A stretch of 64,000 nucleotides of DNA. Source: Chelydra serpentina (lineage: Eukaryota; Chordata; Testudines; Chelydridae). The notes below the pieces were generated by a model. The model made no database searches. It saw only the letters and a program-made list of their open reading frames with translations, and was not told the DNA's origin. Below are positions 41,728-53,303 of the stretch, piece after piece (position 1 is the first letter of the stretch; each line of letters starts with the position of its first letter). Made by a program: the position numbers and the translations under genes. The stretch covers positions 238,753 to 302,752 of the forward strand of contig JBAIAC010000224.1 in the NCBI GenBank assembly GCA_037349315.1. The letters are read 5' to 3'.

Positions 41728-41796
41728 TCTATTGGCCAGAAACCAAACCTAGACCTCCCGCTGTAGCTATGACTTCTGCTACTGAACCACCAATGC
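41728..41796 (-). pseudogene. tRNA-Gly pseudogene
   Basis: GCATTGGTGGTTCAGTAGCA and GCGGGAGG match tRNA-Gly-GCC, and the acceptor pairs (GCATTGG/CCAATAG, one mismatch). The anticodon loop has lost about two bases and the 5' stem is scrambled; the T loop is TTTGGTT. Non-functional. Confidence 0.75.
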
Positions 41797-42182
41797 GCTA
41801 ACTCCTCTTGTGAGACATTTCCTTCTGCACAATACTGCTGCTATTCCAGCTATTGACTCCAGGAGACATTTTTCTTAGCCTGGTTTTGTGGTCACTTCTT
41901 TCTCTAGCAAAGGTCAGTCCCTGGCCCTGTGGTCCAGACATCGTCATTCAAATCAAGCTTCAAGTGAACAATTCTTTCCCATTCCCACTCTGTGGGAGGG
42001 GAGACTTTTCAAAGCCCTCTCTGTGCTACTGCACATGGCTAAGCAAAGAGACCAACCCCAAATCCCCCCTGTGCATTGGGAGCCGGGTTTGCTGATTGAT
42101 TTCTGTATTTCAGGTGATTTCAAGCCCAGGCATTGGGATTATTTACTAGTGTCTCTGGCATTGGAGCATTACTGTCCTCAGA

Positions 42183-42264
42183 GCTGTGATGGCTGAGTGG
42201 TTAAGGTGATGGAGTTGAAATCCAATAGGGTTCCTCTGCACAGGTTTGAATCCTGCTAACAGCG
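42183..42264 (+). tRNA. tRNA-Ser (anticodon TGA)
   Basis: 82 nt with a long variable arm. Acceptor GCTGTGA/TAACAGC has one G-A mismatch; A box TGGCTGAGTGG; anticodon loop GTTGAAA (anticodon TGA, reads UCA; the usual C32 is G); B box GGTTTGAATCC has one deviation. A TTTT follows about 10 bp later. Possibly functional, but degenerate. Confidence 0.82.
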
Positions 42265-43311
42265 AGGCCTGTGTTTTAGCCATATTTCTAACAAGGGCAA
42301 TACGTCTATACAGACCCCTAAGACACTCTCAATTCTCTCCCCAACCCAAGTGAATCTGGTTCTGCTCCTTTCCTAGAGATGCCTGGGACACTACCTCACG
42401 CCGTGTCCCTGAGGTGTCAGGCAAACTCTCAGCACCATGGAGCATCCTGACATTGATCCTTGTGACCTGTGGGTTTGATTTATTTTAGTGGGACACGGGA
42501 CATGTGGAGGATAAGTTAAACACTTAATTTCCTTAGGGTTCGCCTTCAATATACTTGTATGGTGGTTAATTCATCACCATTACAGGTCTATTGTATTTAT
42601 TAGAATAGCACAAGTAAGTCACAGTCTGGTCACCCTTGGTGGGAGGTAAGAGGACAAAGCCCCAAATAGCGGAAGTGGCCCTATAAAATCTGTGTCTGGC
42701 CAGCGGCAGGACATTAGCACTGCAGGGGAGGGGTGGGTGTGGCAGTGACATCACAAAGGCCTTTTGCAGGACCTCGGCCTATTGGTCAAAGGTGGTGGGG
42801 AGGCGGTGACCTCACAGAGAGATGCTGACATCAGCCAGGCCAGGCCAGGCCAGGGGCGAGGGGCCAGGGAAACCTCGGAGACCCCCGTGGCTTTGCTTCA
42901 GCAAGTCTCCTTGTCGGGGTCTCTCTCAGAGGACTGAGAGAGTATTAGGGTTCACGGATGTGAGCGCCAGGAGGAACCTCTTTGGAGTTTTCTCCTTTCC
43001 TTTTACGGACTTTCCTAGAAAACAGACGTCCCTGGTTAGAAGGTACGAGCCTCCGAGAGGTTTGGGACCTGTTCAGTCTGATCCATCTGGTGCCAGCTGA
43101 ATTCTAGGCATGGAAAACAGTCGCTTCAGATGGCAGAATTTAATTCCCCACTTGGGATTTTGTCCCTCAGAATCACTGGGGACATTAGGGTTTGTCCTTT
43201 TTGTTTGACCTTTTCCTCCATCCCTCCCTCCTTTCTCTTCATCTCTTACTTCTTTTGTCCTTTCCCCTGTTCCCCTCCCACCACCAGGAGAGGTGTAGGG
43301 GTGTGTGGGGT

Positions 43312-43336
43312 GGGTGGGTGGGTGGGTGGGGGGTGT
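43312..43336. repeat. (GGGT)n microsatellite
   Basis: TGGGTGGGTGGGTGGGTGG run. The 42,265-43,400 interval otherwise contains no recognisable gene or tRNA. Confidence 0.9.
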
Positions 43337-43447
43337 GACAGTGTACCCCATAAGGCTTTATGTGGAGATGCTTATAAATGTATATATGATATATATACCC
43401 GGTGTCACTGTTGCTCTCTGAGGGGAGGGGCAGATCCCTGTGGCAGA

Positions 43448-43519
43448 ATTTCTGTAGTGTCTGGTTATCACATTTGCCTGACATGCAAAGGGGCCCTGGC
43501 TTTAAACCAGGCAGAAAGA
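43448..43519 (+). pseudogene. tRNA-Val pseudogene, anticodon GAC
   Basis: TTTCTGTAGTGTCTGGTTAT and the anticodon arm TTTGC-CTGACAT-GCAAA (fully paired, anticodon GAC) match tRNA-Val. The T loop is CTTTAAA (B box destroyed) and the first acceptor pair is A-G. The 3' flank (AACCCCTGCAGGACAGAGGG) is shared with the tRNA-Val-AAC at 39,844, showing duplication. Confidence 0.82.
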
Positions 43520-43654
43520 TGAAGTTTTACTTTTCTCAGGTCCCTTAGCTGACCAGCGAGGTACTCCCCTTTTTGCCACTGGGATCACCCCAACCCCTGC
43601 AGGACAGAGGGTGGGGAAATGAGCTGAGAAAGCTGCTGTTTCCTGCCCTCTTTT

Positions 43655-43830
43655 TCTTGGCACCTTATAGACTAACAGAGGTATTGAAGCATAAGCTTTC
43701 GTGGGTCAATACCCACTTCTTCGGATGCAAGCAGTGGAAATGTCCAGGGTCAGATATAAATGTGCAGGGAAGATTCAGGCTAGAGATAACGAGGTAAGCT
43801 TAATTAGGGAGTGTGAGGCCCTCTTCTAGT
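43655..43830. repeat. Dispersed reptilian repeat fragment
   Basis: CACCTTATAGACTAACAGAG and AAGCTTTCGTGGGTCAATAC with CCACTTCTTCGGATGCA form a repeat I recognise as common in reptile genomes, but I cannot assign its class from sequence alone. Related GTGTTAGTCTGGATCTG pieces occur near 8,246 and 23,985. Confidence 0.5.
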
Positions 43831-43896
43831 AGTTGAGGTGTGAACACCAAGGGAGGAGAAACTACTTTTGTAGTTGGCTAGCCACTCATAGTCTTT

Positions 43897-44148
43897 GGGT
43901 ACATCTATACTCACCCGTCGCGTCGGAGGAGTCCAATCGATCTTCTGGGTTCGATTTATCGCATCTTCCCGTCGACGCTGGTAATCCTGCTCCACGAACG
44001 GAGCAGGCGGAGTCGACGGGGGAGCCTGCGCACCGCGTGTGGACCACAGGTAAGGTCGAACTAAGAGACTTCAACTTTAGCTACGTTATTAACCTAGCTG
44101 AAGTTGAGAATCTCAGTTCGACAGGGGGGTTTAGTGTAGACCAGCCCT
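43897..44148. mobile_element. MITE-like element with central hairpin
   Basis: Ends GGGTACATCTATACT and AGTGTAGACCAGCCCT are imperfect inverted repeats. The centre (about 44,068-44,112) contains CTTCAACTTTAGCTA and TAGCTGAAGTTGAG, a hairpin. GTCGACGCTGGTAATC and GGAGCAGGCGGAGTCGACG blocks recur at 48,290-48,345. Superfamily not assigned, since I see no clear target duplication. Confidence 0.7.
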
Positions 44149-44429
44149 TTGTTTAGTCCTGAGCTGATGGTGTCAAAGCAGATCATTAGAATGAGCAATG
44201 GTGTGAAAAGAAGAGCTTCACATCTGTGTTAGGTGTTGGTTAGGTTGTTCTGGCAAATTAAAAGAACATCCCAATGCCCGTAGAGTGATGCGGACACTGG
44301 CTGTTTCTGATCTTTTACTGAGAGCTCATTGAGAAATATTTTCCTTAATGATGTTATGGAATATCGGGTGGGCTGTGAAGGCTCCATTCTTCCTGCGTTC
44401 AGCCTTCAAGACAACATGGCTACATTTCC

Positions 44430-45505
44430 CGCAGCCCCTTCTATCCCGCCCTGAGCTCCCCAGTCACTGCTCTGCCGGTGCCCCTCACTCCCGACCCGCA
44501 GCCCCTTCTATCCCGCCCTGAGCTCCCCAGTCACCGCACTGCCGGTGCCCCTCACTCCCGACCCGCAGCCCCTTCTATCCCAGCCCTGAGCTCCTCAGTC
44601 ACCGCTCTGCCGGTGCCCCTCACTCCCGACACGCAGCCCCTTCTATCCCAGCCCTGAGCTCCCCAGTCACCTCTCTGCCGGTGCCCCTCACTCCCGACAC
44701 GCAGCCCCTTCTATCCCAGCCCTGAGCTTCCCAGTCACCGCTCTGTCGGTGCCCCTCACTCCCGACCCGCAGCCCCTTCTATCCCAGCCCTGAGCTCCCC
44801 AGTCACTGCTCTGCCGGTGCCCCTCACTCCCGACCCGCAGCCCCTTCTATCCCAGCCCTGAGCTCCCCAGTCACCGCTCTGCCGGTGCCCCTCACTCCCG
44901 ACCCGCAGCCCCTTCAATCCCAGCCATGAGCTCCCCAGTCACCGCTCTGCGGTGCCCCTCACTCCCGACCCGCAGCCCCTTCTATCCCAGCCCTGCGCTC
45001 CCCAGTCACCGCTCTGCCGGTGACCCTCACTCCCGACCCGCAGCCCCTTCTATCCCAGCCCTGAGCTCCCCAGTCACCGCTCTGCCGGTGCCCCTCACTC
45101 CCGACCCGCAGCCCCTCCAATCCCAGCGCTGAGCTCCCCAGTCACTGCTCTGCCGGTGCCCCTCACTCCCGACCCGCAGCCCCGTCTATCCCAGCCCTGA
45201 GCTCCCCAGTCACCGCTCTGCTGGTGCCCCTCACTCCCGACCCGCAGCCCCTTCTATCCCCGCTCTGTGCTCCCCAGTCACGGCTCTGCCGGTGCCCCTC
45301 ACTCCCGACCCGCAGCCCCTTCTATCCCAGCCCTGAGCTCCCCAGTCACCGCTCTGCCGGTGCCCCTCACTCCCGACCCGCAGCCCCTTCTATCCCCGCT
45401 CTGTGCTCCCCAGTCACGGCTCTGCCGGTGCCCCTCACTCCCGACCCGCAGCCCCTTCTATCCCAGCCCTGAGCTCCCCAGTCACTGCTCTGCCGATGCC
45501 CCTGT
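44430..45505. repeat. 68-bp minisatellite, inverted copy
   Basis: About 16 units reading CCCGACCCGCAGCCCCTTCT, CTGAGCTCCCCAGTCAC and TCTGCCGGTGCCCCTCA; the reverse complement of the units at 3,440-4,563. Confidence 0.95.
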
Positions 45506-45699
45506 CGGGCGATTCTCTGGAACTGCTCCCTACAAAGCCAGTGAGGACTCCGGAGGAGCCTCCTCGCTGAGCCGACTGTCTCCAGGGCAAGAAGCTTCCC
45601 CAGCTTCGACCTTCCTGGGTCTGACCCTGGAGCATTCAGTCACCCAGCTTCTTCTTCACCCAGCGGGGCTCGTGGGGAAGCCAGAGGGCCCTTCCCCCA

Positions 45700-46186
45700 A
45701 ACTCCGCAGTCAGACGTGACTCTCAGCCAGCCAGTAAAACAGAAGGTTTATTAGACGACAGGAACAGGGTCTAAACCAGAGCTTGTAGGTACAGAGAACA
45801 GGACCCCTCAGTCAGGTCCATCTTGGGGGGTGGGGAGGCCAGAGCCCATCTGGACCTCCCTCCATGTGCCCAGCCAGCTCCAAACTCTCCAGCCCCTCCT
45901 CTTCCTTTGTCTCCTTCCTGGCCCAGGAGATCACTGATCCATTTCTTCTCCAACCCCTTCAGCCGCACCTTTGCAGGGAAGGGGCCCAGGCCAGCAGTTG
46001 CCAGGAGACAGGGTGTCGGCCATGCTGTGTCATCACACTGGGCCTCTAGGGCTTTGCAACAATCACACCCCTTATCCCACCACCTAGAGACTTAAGAAAT
46101 GCAGAGGGGAAACTGAGGCACAGGGGAAACTGAGGCACACACTCAGTATTCAGAGGAAACATCAGGAACAGTCCCATTTCGTTACA
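45700..46186 (-). mobile_element. Gypsy-type LTR, inverted-arm copy
   Basis: Reverse complement of the LTR at 2,824, beginning TGTAACGAA on the minus strand at 46,186, with TTTATTAGACGA (polyadenylation signal complement) near 45,747. It contains about 20 bp (TTCAGCCGCACCTTTGCAGG) missing from the left copy. Confidence 0.75.
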
Positions 46187-46456
46187 CCCACCCTGAATGT
46201 TTGTTTAAATCACTTAGTGGTGGCAGCGTACCGTTCAAGGACAAAAATGTGCCTTGGGGACGTTTTTATCCTAAACTGGTAAAAATAAGCTTAGGGGAGG
46301 TCTTTCACACATGTCCCCACATCTGTACACTCGAGTTCAGAGTGAACCCTGACAACCTCCTTCCCAGGGCTCTAGCTGAAGCCAGAGCGGCCAAGAAGAG
46401 GCTCCAGCCCTGAAGGGAGCAGGACTTTCAGCACAAAGGGGAAAGTGCTCAAAGCA

Positions 46457-46528
46457 CAACCACGAAGGGACTCGAACCGTCAATCGTCTGATCCAAGTCA
46501 GACGCCTGATCCATTAGGCCGCGCGGTC
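46457..46528 (-). pseudogene. tRNA-Arg pseudogene with six-base anticodon loop
   Basis: Acceptor GACCGCG/CGTGGTT pairs throughout and the anticodon stem TCTGA/TCAGA is perfect, but the loop is CTTGGA, one base short, so no normal anticodon exists; the T stem has a C-C mismatch. Inverted paralogue of 2,468-2,540. Confidence 0.82.
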
Positions 46529-46896
46529 ACATGGGGAAAGTCTCTCCAAGCACTTCTTTGGAAAAGACGGACACTGTGTTTCTCGGGTCATCTACGGAGG
46601 GGCCAGAGACGCTCTGGGCACAAGGAGTCGAGTTCCCAGCGAGATGTGAGACTCAATTCTATGGAGCCAGGGGCAGGATTTGGTGGGGAGGCTTAAACAT
46701 CGGGTATTGGGGGGCAGAGGACGGACCAGCTGTCTAGGTGCAGAGATTTAGTCACACTGGGGCACAGGAGGGAGGAGCAGGAGAAATCCTGCTGATGGGC
46801 TGTGGCCATGGAGAAAAAGAGGAAGGGCTCCTGGGACTTTTTTTGCCTCTGTTTTACCTGCCTGCTCTTGTGGTGGAAGCGGTTAGCTATGCTCCC

Positions 46897-46962
46897 TAAA
46901 CTAGGCTAGTTTAGTCAGTAGAGTATCAAGTTCTTAGTCAGGGGTTCAAGCCCCATCTCTGG
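46897..46962 (+). pseudogene. tRNA-Lys-like pseudogene
   Basis: GGCTAGTTTAGTCAGTAGAG, CTTAG in the anticodon region and GGGGTTCAAGCCCC, with the same shortened variable and T-stem region as 2,041-2,105. Confidence 0.5.
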
Positions 46963-47228
46963 GCTCTCAGCTTCTTAAGTTGCCTTGTGAGCCAAGAGCC
47001 AAATGATCCCTGGTGGTGTCCAGAGCCACCCCCGGGTTCCCAGAAGCCCTGGCCATTTCCTGGACAGGCCCCTTGCTCCTGCTGAGTCCTTAGGAGTCAG
47101 GAGAGAGGCTCACACCCACAGGAGCAGGCCCAGACAGTGCAGTCTGGGGCTGGCAGGAAGCGCTGGGGGGCCAGGTGCTGAGAGACCCGAGGGGAGAGAG
47201 GGAGAGAAGCGATGAGGACAGAGTGCCA

Positions 47229-47830
47229 GTGTAAAGGGGGTTATGGTCCTGCTAGTGTAGCAAACTTTCCTGGCTTATCCACGACCCCGGTGGAATGGGC
47301 TAGAGAAAGGCCCTGAGTCCTCACTCCCACTCCCTCACCCAGAGGCAGCCTGACCTCGAGGACTCTCTGTCTACTCTCGTGTGTGGCAGAGTCCTCGTGA
47401 CCCCGACAAGGCTGGGCCCAGGACCCCTGGGGGGCTCGACCCCCAGTCTTGTTGTGGTCACTTAGTGCAGGGGCTGGGGTGTCCCCACTCTGGGGTTGTC
47501 TCTCCGCTCTGGATGCTTCCGTGACCCACTGATCGTTGCATGTGCTTCAAGCAAATCCAATGGATTAAAGAGCAATCAAGTTAAACCATAAGGAAAATGG
47601 GAACGGTTCAAGGGAAACACGTCACCTCGTTCTGTGGCTCAGGGATATCGCAAACAGCGTCTCTGGGACAGACGGGACGTTCACAGTCTTCCCCTCACAT
47701 GTCCCAGGCCCTGGCTGTGGTGCAGGGATGCCACCGGTCGGACACGTGCTCTGGCGGTGGCCCCATGCCCTCAGGCTCTAGATGTCAGGACCCTTCCTCC
47801 CAGCTTTGACCCCCATGTCGGGGTTATGAT
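47229..47830 (+). repeat. LTR-like dispersed repeat
   Basis: Starts TGTAAAGGGGGTTATGGTCC and matches the first 600 bp of the element starting at 51,187 (ACTTTCCTGGCTT, GGGGGGCTCGACCCCC, GGTGTCCCCACTC, GCTCTGGCGGTGGCC). The 3' limit is not clear. Left-arm copy at 1,286-1,765. Confidence 0.6.
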
Positions 47831-47954
47831 CCCACATTGAGGGCACAGAGGGAGCCTCACTCAGCCCTCGTCTGCCCCATCTCTTCCCCAACCCTTCCCT
47901 GAGCCTGGGCCCCTGGCTCCTGGCCCAGCCTCGTTCCCCTTACCCCTGTCCGCT

Positions 47955-48110
47955 CCCCTCTCCCTAGGAAGCCATGGCCCTGCTCCCAGCCCCGGTTCTC
48001 AACCGCGGCTTCCGAAGGGCCGCAGACACGGACAAGAGGGCACAGTGTGAAACGTTTGGGGACCACTGGATTAGGGTGACGTCCTCAATCACTTCTATGC
48101 AGGCCAATAA
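47955..48110. mobile_element. Partial hAT-type element, inverted relative of 19,225
   Basis: CGCGGCTTCCGAAGGGCCGCA to GTTTGGGGACCACTGGATTA is the reverse complement of the left end of the MITE at 19,225 plus its flank, continuing as an inverted duplicate of 19,135-19,340. Confidence 0.7.
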
Positions 48111-48159
48111 AAGGTATTTCTCACCCACCTCGCCCCTCCATCTGGACGGACTCGGTATG

Positions 48160-48455
48160 TAAATTCGAACTAAGATACGTGAAATTCGAACTAAGATACG
48201 CGACTTCAGCTATGTGAATAAAGTAGCTGAAGTCGAACTATCTTAGTTCGAATGAAAAAGCACTTACCCGGGGTCCACACGCAGCGCACAGGCTCCCCCG
48301 TCGACTCCGCCTACTCCGTTCGTTGAGCTGGATTACCAGTGTCGACGGCGGAGCACTTCCTGGTTCGATTTATCGCGTCTAGACAAGATGCGATAAATCG
48401 AACCCAGAACATCGATCCCGCGCCTCCGACCGGACGCGTAAGTATAGACGTACCC
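48160..48455. mobile_element. MITE-like element with central hairpin, second copy
   Basis: Opposite orientation to the copy at 43,897: it ends TATAGACGTACCC. Inside, TCGAACTAAGATACGCGACT and AGTCGAACTATCTTAGTTCGA form a long hairpin, with a repeated AAATTCGAACTAAGATACG at the left. The left terminal repeat of the other copy is missing. Confidence 0.7.
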
Positions 48456-48533
48456 TTAGTATTTAAAAACTACTGATTGTCCCTATCTCTGCTGGCCTTT
48501 GATTTCTGCTCCTGTCCTTTTTTTGACAGCGCA

Positions 48534-48615
48534 GATGAGGTGGCCGAGTGGTTAAGGTGATGGACTGCTAATCCATTGTGCTTTGCACGCATGGGTTCGA
48601 ATCCCATTCTCATCG
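48534..48615 (+). tRNA. tRNA-Ser (anticodon GCT)
   Basis: 82 nt; acceptor GATGAGG/TCTCATC is paired throughout with one G-U; A box TGGCCGAGTGG; anticodon loop CTGCTAA in a paired stem (GCT, reads AGC/AGU); long variable arm; B box GGTTCGAATCC. The best-preserved of the three Ser-GCT copies. The next T-run (CCTTTTTG) is about 45 bp downstream. Confidence 0.95.
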
Positions 48616-48654
48616 GATGCATTTAATCTTCTCCTTCCTTTAGAAGCAACCATC

Positions 48655-49190
48655 TCCCCTTTTTGTACAATGAGAGACCAAAGGGTAGGAATAAATGGTA
48701 CATTTTCACAATGGAGAGGGGTAACTAGTGGTGTTCCCCAAGGGTCAGTTCTCGGAAGAAGGGGTAAACAATGAGGTGGCAAAGTTTGCAGATGATACTA
48801 AGCTGCTCAAGATAGTTAAGACCAAAGCAGACTGTGAAGAACTACAAAAAGATCTCACAAAACTAAATGATTGGGCAATAAAATGGCAAATGACATTTAA
48901 TGTGGATAAATGTAAAGTAATGCACATTGGAAAAAATAACCCCAACTATACATACAATATGATGGGGGCTAATTTAGCTACAACTAATCAGGAAAAAGAT
49001 CTTGGAGTCATCGTGGATAGTTCTCTAAAGATGTCCATGCAGTGTGCAGCGGCAGTCAAAAAAGCAAACGGGATGTTAGGAATCATTAAAAAGGGATAGA
49101 GAATAAGACGGAGAATATCTTACTGCCCCTATACAAATCCATAGTGCGCCCACATCTTGAATACTGCGTACAATTGTGGTCTCATCTCAA
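48655..49190 (+). mobile_element. CR1 fragment with internal deletion
   Basis: RT sequence of the same CR1 type as 1-1,075: [30 protein letters not shown], then VRPHLEYC in a shifted frame. About 38 bp after GGGTCAGTTCTCGG are missing relative to the left copy. It is truncated at both ends. Confidence 0.9.
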
Positions 49191-49250
49191 AAAGGCTGAC
49201 AAACACAGCCTGGACAGAGAAGCAGCAGGCCAGAAAAGTGCCCTGTAGGG

Positions 49251-49323
49251 GCCGAAGTAGCTCAGTTGGGAGAGCATTAGACTGAAGATCTAAACATCCC
49301 TGGTTCAATCCCGGGCTTTGGCA
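49251..49323 (+). tRNA. tRNA-Phe (anticodon GAA)
   Basis: 73 nt; acceptor GCCGAAG/CTTTGGC paired with one G-U, D arm TAGCTCAGTTGGGAGAGC, anticodon stem TTAGA/TCTAA with loop CTGAAGA (GAA) and T arm CCTGG-TTCAATC-CCGGG. Intact. Only TTT, not TTTT, occurs in the first 20 bp after it. Confidence 0.95.
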
Positions 49324-50402
49324 TGCTCTTTGGTCCCTTTGTGTGCAGGGGTGGGCTGTTTTCTCGAAGCGCAGTGGTACCTCTACCCACCACGAGTCCC
49401 TCATTTCAGGCTCCTCAGCAGGGAAAGACAGTGGGGGCTTGTGCCCACCTGGGCTTTCCTTCTTCTCTTGCTCTTTCTCAGATTGTGGTGAAATGAGCTG
49501 AGAAAGCGCCTTAGCATCAGCCGGGGAAAGCTGGAGGAGCTCGGCCAGTCACCTCTTGGAGCCTTGTAGCTTGGCCTCCTCTGCCCTTGGAGGTTGGCCT
49601 GTGCCTGGTTTCCAGCTCCTCAGCCGGTGAATAATGTGCTATTCTGCACCGGAGTGGCCGGCCCTGACTTTCTGTCTCAGGAAGGGGAGGAAAAAGGAAT
49701 CTCTTTTCATACCCCCAGTCCCATCACTGACCGAGGTGTGACTTTCTAAGTTCCCGCTACAGTTGAGGATTTAGAGTTAATGGGGCCCTGTGCGCGGCTT
49801 CATTTTCGGGTCCCCCCTTGGGGCCCATCCAAGAAATCTCTCCCATCTCCCCGCGTTGTTCTTTTTTCTTCCTCACCCGCCTCCTCCATTATCAGTAATG
49901 GGAAGTGAAAGAACATAAAGTGAGGTACCTTGATGGGGGCGTCAGGCTCTGGGAAGGAGTTAGAGTGGTGGGTGTAGGATCTGAACTGGGGCAGAGGAGA
50001 TGCTCTAAATGGATGGGAGAGAGCTGTTCTGTCCGTGTAGTAAATCCACCTCCCCGAGAGGTGGGAGCTATGTCAGTGGGAGAAGCAATGTCCCCCTGGA
50101 CCGTCACCTAGTCCGCCCACCACCAAGGCTGGCCCTGTCCAGCTCCTCACAATGAGAACAGTGTTGAGCTTTCTCCCAGCGAGCTCTCCCTGCACTCTGC
50201 TCGGGCCTCCATCTCCCGTATCAGTCTCACGCTAGTAGGAGTGTGATGGATCTGCTGGGAGAGACAAGGGGCTCTCTCTTCGTCCCCTCCCCCTGGTGTT
50301 TTCTGGATGCTCTGAGTGGGGTGGGGGTGGGACTCCTGACTGTGAGCCACCCAGAGCTTCCCTTTGATTGGCTCCTCTCCCCCAGGAACGGTGGGGCTGT
50401 GA

Positions 50403-50963
<561 letters not shown>

Positions 50964-51186
50964 TCCCCTCCCAAAGCCCCTTGCGGCCAGTTGCACAGTG
51001 CGATAGCTACCCACAATGCACTTCTCTTTGGGGCGACGCAAGAGTTGCTAGAGTGGATGCGCTCTGGTGACACAAGGAGCAGAGTGTTTAATTAAAACAC
51101 TTCAACTGAAGCAGCATAACTCTGTAGTGTGGACACAGCCTGAGAGTGAGACAAGACCGAGCTCCCCTTGACACCAAGGATGCTCA

Positions 51187-52278
51187 TGTAAGTGGGGGAA
51201 TAGTCCCGCTATTGTGGGGAACTTTCCTGGCTTCTGCACTACTCCAGTGAAATGGGCTAGCGGAAGGATCTCAGTCCTCGCTCCCATCTCCTTTACCCCA
51301 GAGGCCTCCCTGCCCTCGAGGACTCCCCTTGCACTCTCCTGTCTGGCAGAGTCCTCGTAACCCAACAAGGCTGGGCCCAGGATTCCTGGGGGGCTCGACC
51401 CCCAACCTTGCTGTGGTCACCTAGGTCAGGGGCTAGGGTGTCCCCACTCCGGGGTACTCTCTCTGCATTTCCCTAACCCACAGATCATTGCATACAATTC
51501 AAAGCAAATGCAAATTATTTAATCAACAATTAATTTTAAAATGAATAAGGAAACATGGGAAAGGCTAATGAAAACACATCACCCTGCTCTGTGGCAGGGA
51601 ACATCACAACAGTGTCTCTGAAATGTCAGGGCAGGTCAGTCTGTTCCTTTGCAAGTCCCAGGCTCCTTCTCAGGCCCTGGCTGTGCTGCAGGGACGCTGT
51701 GGTTTGGACACTTGCTCTGGCGGTGGCCACTCGCTCGCAGGCTCTGGGTGGCAGGACCCTTCTTCCCAGCGTCTCCCCCGCCCCGTCGGGGTTTAGATCC
51801 CCCTGCAAGTCTGGCCCGCAGGGACTCTTGGCTGGGGCGTCTCCCTGTGCTGGGCCCACTGCCCAGGATCCCCCTCGCTCTCCCCAGCTGCTCCCCGCAC
51901 CCGGCTCCGGACTGCTCCAGCCCCAGCTCCACCCTCTGCCTCAGCTCCGCTCTGCCTCCAGCCCCCTGGGCTGCTGCAGCTCTGCTCCCAGGGCAGGTCT
52001 GTGTCTCTGGGCTGCTTTTCTGGCCCCTGTGGATCTGGCCCAGCTCAGCTCTGGCCTCTGCCCTCTCCTTAGCTCGGCCGCGCTCCATCTGACTCAGGCA
52101 ATGTCAGCTCACACGGAGGATGGGATCCACCCTGGCCTCCTGACACCCTGATTCGCCTGCCCGCCCTGTCAATCAGAGCTGACCTGGAGCATTGGCCTCT
52201 CCCCATTGCCCCTGGGGACTGTCAGTCCCATCGACCCTTTCCCTTTTGGTACTGGGAGCTCTGAACCTTAGTAAGAGG
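51187..52278 (+). mobile_element. Outer LTR-like element, left part (continues 57,041-57,056)
   Basis: Starts TGTAAGTGGGGG directly after the duplication block that continues at 57,057; after the nested retrotransposon the sequence resumes with ATAACAGTCCCCTTACACA, whose end is the inverse of the start. The paralogous site near 17,545 lacks it altogether. The first 600 bp match 47,229 and 1,286-1,765. This fits a solo LTR of about 1.1 kb. GC-rich, no reading frame of interest. Confidence 0.7.
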
Positions 52279-52843
52279 TGTGATGAACTAGGACTGTAGT
52301 TAAGGTTTCCCTGAGTACTGTGTGGGTGCCTCAGTTTCCCCTATGCGGTGCTTGAGTATCTAGGTGGTGGGACAACGGTGCATGATTGTTACAAAGCCCT
52401 AGAAGGCAGAGGCCTGGACACAGAGAAGGGCTCTGTCTCCTGGCAACAGATGGCCCGGCCCCTTGCCCGGCAAAGGTGAGAGCTGAAGGTGTGAGAACAA
52501 AGGGATCAGGTGACCTCCTGGCCCGGGAAGCAGACAAAGGCGGAGGAGGAGCTAGAGAGTTTGAGTTTGAAACTGGCCGGAGAAGAGGGAGAGAGGCAGA
52601 CAGGGTCTGGCCTCCCTGCCCCGGTTGGAGCTGTGGGGCGAAATGCAGGGAACCCCAGGCTGGGGTCTAAGCTCCCTGCCCCCCGGAAGGACCCGACTGA
52701 GGGGTCCTGGATGTACAGACAAGCTCTGGTTGGACTGTGTTCCTGGCATCTCTAATAAACCTTCTGTTCTACTGGCTGGCTGAGACTCCCAGTGAATCCG
52801 GGGAAGAGGGGTGCAGGGCCGGACTCCCCTATACTCCGTGACA
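52279..52843 (+). repeat. 5' LTR
   Basis: 565 bp, TGTGATGA to CCGTGACA, with AATAAA at 52,754-52,759. Confidence 0.95.
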
Positions 52844-52845
52844 AC

Positions 52846-52863
52846 TGGTGGCAGAGGTGGGAT
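52846..52863 (+). promoter_or_regulatory. Primer-binding site, tRNA-Leu-like
   Basis: TGGTGGCAGAGGTGGGAT begins with TGG, two bases after the LTR. It is complementary to the 3' end of tRNA-Leu except for about two positions. Confidence 0.8.
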
Positions 52864-53303
52864 GTTCTGCACCCCGTGAACGGCGCTTCCGGCAGTAAGT
52901 AACTGGGGAGCATTAGAACGAAGGGGTGCTAACGAGGACCAGGCGTGCTGAAGGCTCACGGAGGAGCGGTTTCGGGGAGCGGAGGAGCTACGCTTAACCC
53001 CTGGGAGTGTGTGTCCAGCGAGAAGGACTGTGTAATGAGGGGGTCCCCCTGGGGGCTACAGTGAGCAGTCCCAGGGGCGGAGGAGCCTGCGGCTTGGCCC
53101 TGGGAGAGAGAAGGAATTTTGCAGGGACAGGGTTCCCCTGGGGGTGCCATGAGTGGACCCAGGGGCGCAGGAGCTGCAGCTCGACCCTGGCAAAGAGGCG
53201 GTGACCGGGAGAAGGGCTGGCACACTTGGGGTCCTTCCTGGAAACCGTGGGGAGCTAAGAGCACACAGGCCTGCGAGTCCACAGCAAACTTGGGAGCAGT
53301 GAA

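Larger units (their letters stand above)
44430..49190. repeat. Right arm of the large inverted segmental duplication
   Basis: Reverse-complement counterpart of 1-4,563: minisatellite, gypsy-type LTR, Arg-type tRNA, Lys-like pseudogene, LTR-like repeat, tRNA-Ser-GCT, CR1 fragment. It also holds insertions (MITE at 48,160, hAT-like sequence near 47,955) that are absent from the left arm. Confidence 0.85.
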
